DNA of 64,000 nucleotides, from positions 248,001 through 312,000 of the forward strand of contig WOUZ01000001.1 in assembly GCA_009773165.1 (NCBI GenBank), given 5' to 3'. The position numbers and the translations under genes were made by a program. The stretch comes from Bacteroidota bacterium. GTDB taxonomy: Bacteria > Bacteroidota > Bacteroidia > Bacteroidales > F082. The notes below the pieces were generated by a model. It ran no database searches. It worked only from the letters and a program-made list of their open reading frames with translations, and had not been told where the DNA came from. This document shows positions 28,798-37,234 of the stretch, in pieces (position 1 is the first letter of the stretch; every line of letters starts with the position of its first letter).

Positions 28798-29418
28798 GTG
28801 GAAGAAAAAATTCAGCAACGATACCTCTTAAGCAATATGATCAGCGATTGTTGCTTGAAGTTGCTGGTTATTGAACTCAACCAAATAGGAGTTGAAGTTA
28901 AGAAAGCACGCCTGGGCGATGTCACTCTTTCATACATCGACAACCCTGTCAATGTTACTCGAATAAACGAAGTATTTGCACATCTTGGTTTTAAAGTAAT
29001 AGAAGACAAAGATGAGGTACTTGTTGAAGAAATTAAAAAGGTAATCGTTGAACTGGTACACCACACAACTTATAATGCGATGGTTCGCAACTCCGACTTT
29101 ATCGTTGCAAGGTTCAATAAAAGTTACCAGCACCTTTCAACAATATTCTCAAAAATTGAAAAGATCACACTCGAAAAATATATCATCCTTCAAAGGATCG
29201 AAAAAGTTAAAGAATTAATTCAATCTGAGGAACTTACATTAAGTGAGATTGCCTATATGATGGGCTACAGCAGTGTTCAATACCTCTCCACTCAGTTTAA
29301 ACAGGTAACAGGTTACTCGGTCACTGATTATAAAATACTTCCGGAGAAAGAGCGGATTGGAATACGGCTTCAAGTGGCTGATATAAGCCTCTCCACTGAA
29401 AATTTTACACAACTTTGA
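28798..29418 (+). CDS. AraC-family regulator with HMA-like N-terminal fold
   Basis: A 206-residue protein starting with GTG. The first 70 residues (SDCCLKLLVIELNQIGV onward) have the beta-alpha-beta pattern of a ferredoxin-like heavy-metal-associated fold, though without a CxxC metal site. The C-terminal AraC HTH contains LTLSEIAYMMGYSSVQYLST and FKQVTGYS. Such short regulators are common in Bacteroidota and often sit near metal or stress genes. It lies 73 bases upstream of the PqqD/ATP-grasp cluster on the same strand, so it may regulate that cluster; this is inference. Confidence 0.82.
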   Translation: MEEKIQQRYLLSNMISDCCLKLLVIELNQIGVEVKKARLGDVTLSYIDNPVNVTRINEVFAHLGFKVIEDKDEVLVEEIKKVIVELVHHTTYNAMVRNSDFIVARFNKSYQHLSTIFSKIEKITLEKYIILQRIEKVKELIQSEELTLSEIAYMMGYSSVQYLSTQFKQVTGYSVTDYKILPEKERIGIRLQVADISLSTENFTQL

Positions 29419-29491
29419 TTGAATTTCATGAAAGCGAACAAAAAAAAAGAAACTAATCTTGCACATTGAAAACGCATAAGCACCAAAACAC

Positions 29492-29743
29492 ATGAAAGTA
29501 AAAAGTAATATTGCAGTAAGCGACAACGGCTTTGTGTTCAACCCGGGGTCGGGGGAGTCGTATACCGTTAATCCGGTCGGACTCGAGATGCTAAATCTAT
29601 TACGAAAAGGCCACACACATCAGCAAATCATTGCCTCGATACAAGAACAATATGTTGCTGAAACTGCAACAATTGAGCGCGACCTGCATGATTTTCTAGA
29701 AATGATGAGGCAATACCGCCTGATGCAGCACGACGATGAATAA
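29492..29743 (+). CDS. PqqD-like protein (RiPP recognition element fold)
   Basis: An 83-residue protein with the PqqD pattern: beta strands (IAVSDNGFVFNP, ESYTVNP) followed by helices (GLEMLNLLRKG, HQQIIASIQEQY, ERDLHDFLEMMRQYRLM). PqqD-like domains are winged-helix RREs that bind the leader part of ribosomal peptides and present it to modifying enzymes. No radical SAM enzyme is present here. Instead an ATP-grasp gene overlaps its end by eight bases. A YxxP leader-like tail occurs on the enzyme encoded two genes later. I infer that it binds that tail or an unseen peptide. Confidence 0.85.
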   Translation: MKVKSNIAVSDNGFVFNPGSGESYTVNPVGLEMLNLLRKGHTHQQIIASIQEQYVAETATIERDLHDFLEMMRQYRLMQHDDE

Positions 29744-30782
29744 GCCAATCTTAACCATCGGTGTTACGGGACTGAACGCCATCGACAGTCCGGGGCCGGG
29801 AGTTGCAGTTATTCGCGGACTTCGCGAAGCCGTTTCGTTTGATTGCCGTATCATTGGCCTTTCTTATGAATCGCTCGAACCTGGCATATACATGCACGAT
29901 ATTGTTGATAAAACCTATCAAATACCCTACCCTTCCACTGGTACAGAAGTTTTGCTCAGCAGACTGGAATACATTCATGAACTGGAGCATTTGGATGTTA
30001 TAATCCCAAACTTTGACGCAGAACTTTATTCATTTATCAAACTGGAACAAAAGCTAAAATCTATGGGTATCCATACTTTTTTGCCAACAATGGATCAGTT
30101 TGAAGAACGTCATAAAGTAAACCTGAATGAGTTCGGTAAAAAATATTCAATTCATGTGCCACGCAGTAAAGCTATTTACAATGTGAATGAATCCCAGTCA
30201 CTTGAAAAAGAGTATGAATGGCCTCTTGTGGTTAAAGGCAAGTATTATGATGCCACTTTAGCATACAATTTTGATCAAACGAAATCTGCTTTCAATAAGA
30301 TTTCAGCCAAATGGGGCCTCCCCATTATCATTCAGGAATTTGTGCATGGAACGGAATACAACGTAACCGGTTTAGGCGACGGAGAAGGTAATACTGTTGC
30401 TGCAGTTGCAATGCGGAAGCAATATATAACAGATAAAGGGAAGGCCTGGGGAGGTATTTCAATTTCCGATAAACAGGCGCTGGCACTCACCGATCATTTT
30501 TTGCGATCGACAAAATGGCGCGGTGGTTTTGAGTTGGAACTGATGAAAGATAAAAGCGGAGAATACTACCTGCTCGAAATCAATCCGCGTATGCCGGCCT
30601 GGATTTACCTAGCAGTAGGTGTTGGTCAAAACATACCCGAGGCCTTGACAAGATTAGCAATGGGCTGGCCAACAGAGCCTTATAAAAGTTACGAAATTGG
30701 AAAAATGTTTATCCGCTACGCATGGGATATGATTGTGGATCTACATGAGTTTGAACAAATTTCGACAACCGGAGAATTATAA
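29736..30782 (+). CDS. ATP-grasp ligase, carbamoyl-phosphate-synthase-like
   Basis: A 348-residue ATP-grasp enzyme. The N-terminal pre-ATP-grasp domain begins PILTIGVTGLNAIDSPGPG. The ATP lysine is probably in PLVVKGKYYDA. The adenine-binding stretch is IIQEFVHGTEYNV. The metal-binding Glu/Asn set is in FELEL and LLEINPRMPAW. ATP-grasp ligases activate a carboxylate as acyl-phosphate and join it to an amine or similar nucleophile. The substrate is unknown. It overlaps the PqqD-like gene by eight bases and precedes the PLP enzyme by 76 bases, so the three are probably made together. Confidence 0.87.
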   Translation: MNKPILTIGVTGLNAIDSPGPGVAVIRGLREAVSFDCRIIGLSYESLEPGIYMHDIVDKTYQIPYPSTGTEVLLSRLEYIHELEHLDVIIPNFDAELYSFIKLEQKLKSMGIHTFLPTMDQFEERHKVNLNEFGKKYSIHVPRSKAIYNVNESQSLEKEYEWPLVVKGKYYDATLAYNFDQTKSAFNKISAKWGLPIIIQEFVHGTEYNVTGLGDGEGNTVAAVAMRKQYITDKGKAWGGISISDKQALALTDHFLRSTKWRGGFELELMKDKSGEYYLLEINPRMPAWIYLAVGVGQNIPEALTRLAMGWPTEPYKSYEIGKMFIRYAWDMIVDLHEFEQISTTGEL

Positions 30783-30858
30783 ACCCTTATCCGGGATTGT
30801 TATTCTCTTAGTGTAATTATAATTTATTATTGACAGAAACACATTTAGAAAATACAAC

Positions 30859-32220
30859 ATGGCAACACGAAAAACATACGAGCGGCCGATTATTAAAAAA
30901 CTCGAAAGCAATATGCCAAACAAATTTGGCATGCGCACTATTTACGAGCCGGTAACACACATTGAAGGTAATGCAGTAAAGGATTTGATAAAATCATATG
31001 GCTCACCTTTGTTTGTAATCTCAGAAAAGAAAATCCGGAAAAATTACCGCAATGCCCGACAGGCATTCGAAACACGCTACCCACTGGTTCAGTTTGCATG
31101 GAGCTACAAAACAAATTACCTCGATGCTGTCTGCAATATTTTCCATCAGGAAGGTTCATGGGCTGAAGTAGTTTCTGGTTTTGAATACGATAAAGCCATC
31201 CGAAATGGTGTTGAGGGAAGCAAGATTATTTTCAATGGTCCTGATAAATCAGAATCTGACCTTAGAAAAGCTGTTACAAACAATTCTTTAATACATATTG
31301 ATCATTTAGATGAATTGTATTTGCTTCAGGATATTGCCAGAAACAGCGGACAGCGGCCAAAAGTAGCTATCAGAGTCAACATGGACACAGGTGTTCATCC
31401 AATGTGGGATCGTTTTGGTTTTAATTATGAAAACGGACAGGCTTGGGATGCTTTAAATAAAATTCTGTTTTCAGGCTTGATGGATCTTGTTGGATTACAT
31501 ACACATATTGGCACATTTATGCTTTCGCCATCGGCTTATGCTGTTGCAGCATCCAAGCTCGCACATCTGGCTCAAAGTGTGCTTACCAAATACAACCATG
31601 AGATCAAATACATTGATATGGGCGGTGGTTTTGCTTCGAAAAACACCCTGAAAGGTTCGTATTTACCTGGAACTGACATAAGTCCATCGATTGATGATTT
31701 CGCTGAAGCCATTACCTCAGCGCTTATGAACAGTGATTACCGTCCAAAAAACCCTCCACTGCTAATCATTGAGTCGGGACGTGCCCTTATTGATGATGCT
31801 GCATGGTTACTTGGAACTGTTTTAGCCAACAAGCGGCTGTCTGATGGTCGTCGTTCAACGATTCTTGATGTTGGTGTGAATATTCTTTTCACTGCTTTTT
31901 GGTATGATCACAAAATCACGCCAGCACAATCATTTACCTCATATACCGAAGATACCGCACTTTACGGGCCTTTATGTATGAATATTGATGTAGTGCGCGA
32001 AAGTATCAACATGCCTCTTTTGAATAAAGATGATCAGGTAGTGATCCATCATGTTGGAGCATACAATATGACACAATGGATGCAATTTATTACCTTGCGC
32101 CCTAAAGTTGTATTGATTGACGAACAGGACAAAGTTCATGTCATCAGAAACAACGAAACTATGGATACCATCACCGGAATGGAGGCGGTACCGGCTCATT
32201 TAGTGCATTTTGATTTATGA
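30859..32220 (+). CDS. DapDC-like PLP fold-III decarboxylase with a YxxP tail
   Basis: A 453-residue protein of the alanine racemase/group IV decarboxylase family. The PLP lysine is Lys84 (WSYKTNYL). The phosphate-binding glycines are in YIDMGGGFAS and the Arg in IESGRALID. The dimer-interface motif is GPLCMNID (Cys373, Met374). Diaminopimelate decarboxylase has Glu and ornithine decarboxylase has Asp where this protein has Met374. That residue reads the distal amino group, so the substrate probably lacks one. Residues 4-24 form an extra N-terminal tail with YERP and IIKKLESN, resembling a RiPP leader. Its stop overlaps the next start by four bases. Confidence 0.87.
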   Translation: MATRKTYERPIIKKLESNMPNKFGMRTIYEPVTHIEGNAVKDLIKSYGSPLFVISEKKIRKNYRNARQAFETRYPLVQFAWSYKTNYLDAVCNIFHQEGSWAEVVSGFEYDKAIRNGVEGSKIIFNGPDKSESDLRKAVTNNSLIHIDHLDELYLLQDIARNSGQRPKVAIRVNMDTGVHPMWDRFGFNYENGQAWDALNKILFSGLMDLVGLHTHIGTFMLSPSAYAVAASKLAHLAQSVLTKYNHEIKYIDMGGGFASKNTLKGSYLPGTDISPSIDDFAEAITSALMNSDYRPKNPPLLIIESGRALIDDAAWLLGTVLANKRLSDGRRSTILDVGVNILFTAFWYDHKITPAQSFTSYTEDTALYGPLCMNIDVVRESINMPLLNKDDQVVIHHVGAYNMTQWMQFITLRPKVVLIDEQDKVHVIRNNETMDTITGMEAVPAHLVHFDL

Positions 32221-34412
32221 TAGCCCTGAGGCTGCAAACAGTTTTTCCTTATTTCTGGCAAAGTATCAGCAATAGCTATACCCAGGTTTTTTTCTCAAAG
32301 AACAAGGTTCTTGGGGTCATACTAATTTTGGTAAGTCTTTTCGATCTTAATGCTGGTTTTAGCGGATTGGTTGCGGTGCTCAGCGCCAATGTTATCGCCT
32401 ATCTTATGGGCCTGAACCGTCAGAAAGTTATTGACGGTTTGTATGGTTTCAATGCCTTGCTGGCAGGACTTGGCTTAGGTTTGTATTATCAATTCAACCT
32501 GGCGTTTTTAGTTGTCCTTGTTTTTACTGCACTGCTGAGCCTTATGATCACCGTTATGCTCGAGGGGATGTTTTACAAATATGGTCTGCCTTATCTCAGT
32601 CTTCCTTTTTTACTTTCACTTTGGATCGTAACTTTAAGCACAAGAGAGTTTACACATCTGGAGATCAGTCAGCGCGGTATTTACGTTCTTAATGAGATGT
32701 ACCTGCTTGGCGGTTTACCACTTGTAAAAATTTATGATTGGTTTGAGTTGCTTCAATGGCCTGAAGCTATTAAAATGTATTTCAGGTCATTAGGTGCAAT
32801 TTTCTTTCAATATCACATGTTTGCTGGTATTGTTATTGCAGTCGGGTTGCTATTCTGGTCGAGGCTGGCATTTCTTTATTCAGTTGCCGGATTTGTGGCT
32901 GCCTGGTATTTTTATCAGTTTACAGGCGCGAACATTTCTGAGCTCAACTACAGTTTTATCGGTTTCAATTTCATCTTAACCTCCATTGCAATTGGTGTAT
33001 TTTTTGTTATTCCTTCATTTACATCGCTCCTCTGGGTATTTGTTGCAGTGCCGGTTCTGGCATTTTTGATCAGTAGCGGAGGTTATTTACTTGGCACATT
33101 TCAGCTTTCGGTTTATTCACTTCCATTCAATTTGGTCGTTATATTGTTACTCTATGTGTTCATAATGAGGGAGCGGTTTCAAGACAAGCCGACACTCGTA
33201 TATATACAGCAGCATAGCCCGGAGCGAAATTTATACAGTTACCTGGTCAACAAAAACCGTTTGTCGCATCTTGGAAAAATACATGTTAAACTTCCATTTT
33301 TTGGCAGGTGGACTGTTACACAGGGCATCGATGGAATCCACACTCATAAAGATGTTTGGAAGTATGCCTGGGATTTTGAGATGACCGATGAAGAAGGCAA
33401 AACCTATAAGGAAAAAGGCCTGCGCCTGGAAGACTATTATTGTTACGGAAAACCAGTGATTGCTTCGGCCGATGGATATATCACAGATGTTGAAGCAGGA
33501 GTTGAGGATAATATTATTGGTGACGCTAACCTTAGCAATAATTGGGGCAACAGTGTTGTTATTCATCATGCGGAGGCGTTTTTTTCACAAATGAGTCATT
33601 TGCAAAAAGGCAGCATTCTTGTAAAAAAAGGACAATATGTTCGAAAAGGCGAGCAAATTGCTCGTTGTGGAAACTCTGGAAGATCGCCATACCCACACCT
33701 GCATTTCCAATTTCAGACAGCTGGAGATATTGGTGCTGCGACACTAAATTACCCTTTTGCTGCCTTCTTAAAACACAACGAGTCAAGTGAATTTTGTGCT
33801 GCCTCACAACCCCAAACAGGAGATGTTGTTTCCAATAATCAGGTGATTGATCTACTGGATTTGTCACTGCACTTTGTACCCGGTCAACTGATTCGATTCA
33901 AGCAAGAGAATGCCGGTGAAGCTAAAGAAATCATCTGGAAAACCGAGACAGATATTTACAACAACAGTTACCTTATATGCGAAGAAACCAAAGCAAAAGC
34001 ATGGTTTATCAGGCAACCCGACATTTTATATTTCACCCATTTTGAAGGTAACCGTGATTCGTGGCTTTATGATTTTTATCTGGGAGCGTATCAGCTTGTC
34101 ACCGGTTTCAGTCCAGGACTTGTTATGAAAGAAAAGATTACAACCGCGCTTTTTCCAAACAAGGCACTTCTCACTATTCAGGATTTCATTGCTCCTTTTT
34201 ACATGTTTTTAAAAATCACCCATTCAATGAAACAAGTAAAATTCATCAATGATCTGAGCAGCTCAAAAATTTTGATCGAATCGGAGATTAATTTCCTTAT
34301 TTTTGATAAAGCAACTGCTAAAAGAACCTATGAAATGGTTTTCGAAAATAATCAGCTTCAGCATTTTACGCTGATAAAAAATGAAACTAAAACTACCCTT
34401 GTACGTGTATAA
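32217..34412 (+). CDS. urea transporter fused to an M23-like domain
   Basis: A 731-residue protein. Residues 1-320 are a urea-transporter-type membrane domain: two repeats, each with a GF/YN-type pore loop (GLYGFNALLAGLGLG, then SFIGFNFILTSIAIG), closing with YSLPFNLV. Residues about 355-505 form an M23 (LytM-like) domain with VIHHAEAFFSQMSHL (His461) and PHLHFQF (His494, His496). The HxxxD zinc motif appears as KYAWD (Lys382, Asp386), so the first zinc His seems absent. Residues 510-731 are of unknown fold. The domain may bind rather than cut peptidoglycan. It begins inside the stop of the PLP decarboxylase gene. Confidence 0.85.
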   Translation: MIALRLQTVFPYFWQSISNSYTQVFFSKNKVLGVILILVSLFDLNAGFSGLVAVLSANVIAYLMGLNRQKVIDGLYGFNALLAGLGLGLYYQFNLAFLVVLVFTALLSLMITVMLEGMFYKYGLPYLSLPFLLSLWIVTLSTREFTHLEISQRGIYVLNEMYLLGGLPLVKIYDWFELLQWPEAIKMYFRSLGAIFFQYHMFAGIVIAVGLLFWSRLAFLYSVAGFVAAWYFYQFTGANISELNYSFIGFNFILTSIAIGVFFVIPSFTSLLWVFVAVPVLAFLISSGGYLLGTFQLSVYSLPFNLVVILLLYVFIMRERFQDKPTLVYIQQHSPERNLYSYLVNKNRLSHLGKIHVKLPFFGRWTVTQGIDGIHTHKDVWKYAWDFEMTDEEGKTYKEKGLRLEDYYCYGKPVIASADGYITDVEAGVEDNIIGDANLSNNWGNSVVIHHAEAFFSQMSHLQKGSILVKKGQYVRKGEQIARCGNSGRSPYPHLHFQFQTAGDIGAATLNYPFAAFLKHNESSEFCAASQPQTGDVVSNNQVIDLLDLSLHFVPGQLIRFKQENAGEAKEIIWKTETDIYNNSYLICEETKAKAWFIRQPDILYFTHFEGNRDSWLYDFYLGAYQLVTGFSPGLVMKEKITTALFPNKALLTIQDFIAPFYMFLKITHSMKQVKFINDLSSSKILIESEINFLIFDKATAKRTYEMVFENNQLQHFTLIKNETKTTLVRV

Positions 34413-35883
34413 ATTATCATATTATTTTGTTGGGATAGTTTTATTCCTGGGTTTTATGCAGCGTCCGGCAAAAGCGCAGTCCATTGTTAATGAGGCTTAT
34501 TACGACAGCATCACCTACCAATATTACCAGCAAAAAAACTGGAAAACACTTATCGACACAGGGTCCTGGATGCAAAAGCAAGGTCTTGATTATTATTATC
34601 TCAGGATGCGTATGGGAATTGCTTGTCTGGAACTTCAGAAAACTGCAAAAGCAGAAACACATTTCCGTCAGGCGTTGAGTTTTAAAACGGCGGATGCTCC
34701 GGCAATACTTTTGCTTTCCAAGTCATTGAATTATCAGATGAAAAATGTAGAGGCAGGGAGCTTGTTTCAGAAAATGACTAAAGAATATCAGCAACAATCG
34801 GGCATGAAATCAGGATTTCGACCTGTTTCGGCACATCTTGATATTGGAACAGTAAACCGGGGATCAGAGAATGGGCTTGATTTCGTGGAATTAGCAGGTA
34901 GTGAGGGGATATTCGGTCAGGAGCATTTTTATCATAACAATCAATTTTATGATGCCGGCTTGTATTTTCAATCCAATCCTCAATGGCTGATGTATGTAGG
35001 CGCACAATATATTTCAATCGTTGCAACCGACCGTTTTGCCTACCTCGAAAATAACCTTTTGCTCGATTCAGTTGTTACTAGCTCCTCCGGCGATGCCTAT
35101 TACTACAAAATAACAAACGACGAACGACTTGTTGATTTTGATCACCAGTTAACACAAAAGGCTCTTTATTTTCAGCTTCAGTGGGCAGGATCAGACAGGT
35201 GGAGTTTAGTTTCTTCTTTACAATTGTTTCAGGCAAAACGCGACTTTACAATCCCCGATCAAAAACTTGAAACGATAACTGATACTGCTTTTTACGACTC
35301 ATCTACCGGATCACTTGAACTGTTTGAGACTGAGTTAAGCAAAACTACTTTTAGCACAGTTGCTTGGAAAACAAACGACTACAGCTTGTCGTTACATGGG
35401 AAATATCATGTTGGAATATTTACAGCAACCGGTGGTCTTACCAAAGCCAGTGTCAACGACAGCAGTGCATTTCAAATCAACGCAGGTTATCAGATCAATC
35501 CTTTGGGCAACCTCAAACTGGTCCATCAGGGAGAGTTTCTGTACCTCAATATGGACAGCAGAAGTTCAAGCGCTTATCGTTTCATGCTTGGATGGCGACC
35601 CGGAAAAAGAACTTCGCTTGAAGTGGATTACCTCTTTGGACATCTCAACAACTTAAGCGAACAATTCAGTTATATCGTATACAACAATCCAGAGACCGTT
35701 AGTTCTCGGGTTGAAGCTTCAGCTTCTTATATGGTTAGCAAACATTTACAATTGCAGTTAAGGTATCGCTTGCATGAATATCAAAGGCGCTACGATTATT
35801 TTTCTGATGACACTGACCTGGAAACAGATTATTATACAACGAAATCAAACACATTAATTGGAGGAATAAAATGGATCTTTTAA
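34381..35883 (+). CDS. exported TPR plus outer-membrane barrel protein
   Basis: A 500-residue protein with a signal peptide ending in KAQS. Residues about 40-120 contain TPR-like helices (YYYLRMRMGIACLELQKTAKAE, HFRQALSFKTADA). The remaining 370 residues alternate like beta-barrel strands and end in an outer-membrane-type strand (TLIGGIKWIF). The layout resembles YaiO-type barrels, but membership is not certain. It overlaps the urea-transporter fusion by 32 bases and the next TPR gene by 13, so it is part of the same envelope-linked operon. Confidence 0.8.
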   Translation: MKLKLPLYVYKLSYYFVGIVLFLGFMQRPAKAQSIVNEAYYDSITYQYYQQKNWKTLIDTGSWMQKQGLDYYYLRMRMGIACLELQKTAKAETHFRQALSFKTADAPAILLLSKSLNYQMKNVEAGSLFQKMTKEYQQQSGMKSGFRPVSAHLDIGTVNRGSENGLDFVELAGSEGIFGQEHFYHNNQFYDAGLYFQSNPQWLMYVGAQYISIVATDRFAYLENNLLLDSVVTSSSGDAYYYKITNDERLVDFDHQLTQKALYFQLQWAGSDRWSLVSSLQLFQAKRDFTIPDQKLETITDTAFYDSSTGSLELFETELSKTTFSTVAWKTNDYSLSLHGKYHVGIFTATGGLTKASVNDSSAFQINAGYQINPLGNLKLVHQGEFLYLNMDSRSSSAYRFMLGWRPGKRTSLEVDYLFGHLNNLSEQFSYIVYNNPETVSSRVEASASYMVSKHLQLQLRYRLHEYQRRYDYFSDDTDLETDYYTTKSNTLIGGIKWIF

Positions 35884-36488
35884 GAAAAATACTTTTGACA
35901 GGTTTCACTTTCCTGACCCTGATTGCATCAGCACAGGATGCTGATAAGCAGCAAAAAGCGTTTCAGGCTTCATATGATGCAGAAGGTAAAGGTGAATATG
36001 CAACAGCAATTCAATATATTACATCTGTTTATAAAGCGGATAGTTATGAAATTAATATCCGTTTAGGATGGCTGAATTATGTTTCCGGCCGATTCACCGA
36101 TGCGCTGCCATATTACCTCAAGTGCATCGAAATGATGCCGATGTCGATTGAAGCCCGTCTTGGTTTTGTAAATCCGGCAGCAGCTCTTGGAAACTGGATT
36201 CAGGTTGAAAAACAGTATGTTGAAATACTGAAAATCGACCCGATGAACACAACTGCTAATTACCGTATGGGCCTCATAGCTTATGGTCGGGAGGATTATG
36301 TTACAGCACTTAAATATTTCAACAAGGTGCTGAATCTTTATCCGTTTGATTATGACACAGCTGTAATGGTAGCCTGGTCGCAGCTCAAATCAGGAAAATT
36401 ACGTGAAGCAAAAATTATGTTTCAGAAAACTCTCCTGATCAAACCCAACGACAGCAGCGCACTCGAAGGATTGAGTCTGATTAAGTAA
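35871..36488 (+). CDS. periplasmic TPR protein
   Basis: A 205-residue exported protein. The signal peptide ends near LIASAQ. About four tetratricopeptide units follow, for example YATAIQYITSVYKADS and YVTALKYFNKVLNLYP. TPR proteins act as scaffolds. It begins 13 bases before the end of the barrel protein, which itself carries TPR-like helices, so the two probably bind each other. It is the last gene of the PqqD/ATP-grasp cluster. Confidence 0.85.
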   Translation: MDLLRKILLTGFTFLTLIASAQDADKQQKAFQASYDAEGKGEYATAIQYITSVYKADSYEINIRLGWLNYVSGRFTDALPYYLKCIEMMPMSIEARLGFVNPAAALGNWIQVEKQYVEILKIDPMNTTANYRMGLIAYGREDYVTALKYFNKVLNLYPFDYDTAVMVAWSQLKSGKLREAKIMFQKTLLIKPNDSSALEGLSLIK

Positions 36489-36523
36489 CAACACTTCCAG
36501 AAAGTGTTGATCTGCAGTTGGTT

Positions 36524-37162
36524 TTATGTAACAAGCTTTTCCAGCTCGCCGTTTGCATTTTTGATAAACCCATTTTTAAGCAGATAATCAAGATGGGGTT
36601 TACTGTTAAAATGTGTGACCATTTTCTTAATGCCTTGATCCTGAAACTTATTGTTTAAGTGATAATAGACAAATTTCCCGTTTTTAAAATCACGGTAAGC
36701 CGGAATCACATAATCAAGGGTTACGGTCAGAGTACCTTCAGCATCTTTTTTTCCTAGAAATAATCCTGCGACAGCCATATTTCGCAACACAAAAAAACTG
36801 ATGTTGGTTTCATTTGGGTTGTATTCAAAACCTGGGAAAAACAACTGTATGTCTTTATGGTGATATGCCAGGAACTTAAGCATATATCGATTATCAGCCC
36901 TAACTTCGAGCACTTCAAATGATTCCTTGCGCCCAAAGATTTTGAGGAGGTAATAAATGTCGACAGAAACGATAAAAGCGTTCAAAATTCCCACCGGATA
37001 AGCTCCGATGACAAAGCCATACAACGAAAAAAGCGAAGCGCCGACCAAATTGATGATCCTGAACTTGACAATTGAGCTCATGGTCATCGAAAAAGCAATG
37101 ATGATGGAAGCAAGGTAGCCAATCCATGCGAGCAGACTTATTGATGCAATAGTTTCAATCAT
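36524..37162 (-). CDS. YgjV-like membrane protein with a GNAT-like C-terminus
   Basis: A 212-residue protein. The first 80 residues contain three hydrophobic segments (LLAWIGYLASIIIAFSMT, INLVGASLFSLYGFVIGAYP, LNAFIVSVDIYYLLKIF), as in YgjV-type inner-membrane proteins. The remainder has strands and helices compatible with an acetyltransferase-like fold, including LRNMAVAGLFLG and YHLNNKFQDQGI. The ATG at 37162 is preferred over a TTG at 37177. It converges with the PqqD cluster and is probably unrelated to it. Confidence 0.7.
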   Translation of the reverse strand: MIETIASISLLAWIGYLASIIIAFSMTMSSIVKFRIINLVGASLFSLYGFVIGAYPVGILNAFIVSVDIYYLLKIFGRKESFEVLEVRADNRYMLKFLAYHHKDIQLFFPGFEYNPNETNISFFVLRNMAVAGLFLGKKDAEGTLTVTLDYVIPAYRDFKNGKFVYYHLNNKFQDQGIKKMVTHFNSKPHLDYLLKNGFIKNANGELEKLVT

Positions 37163-37234
37163 TTTTAAAAAAATCAAGATAAAAAAACCGGAATTTTACT
37201 GCCGGTTCTACTTATAACATTGTTTTACAAGTTG

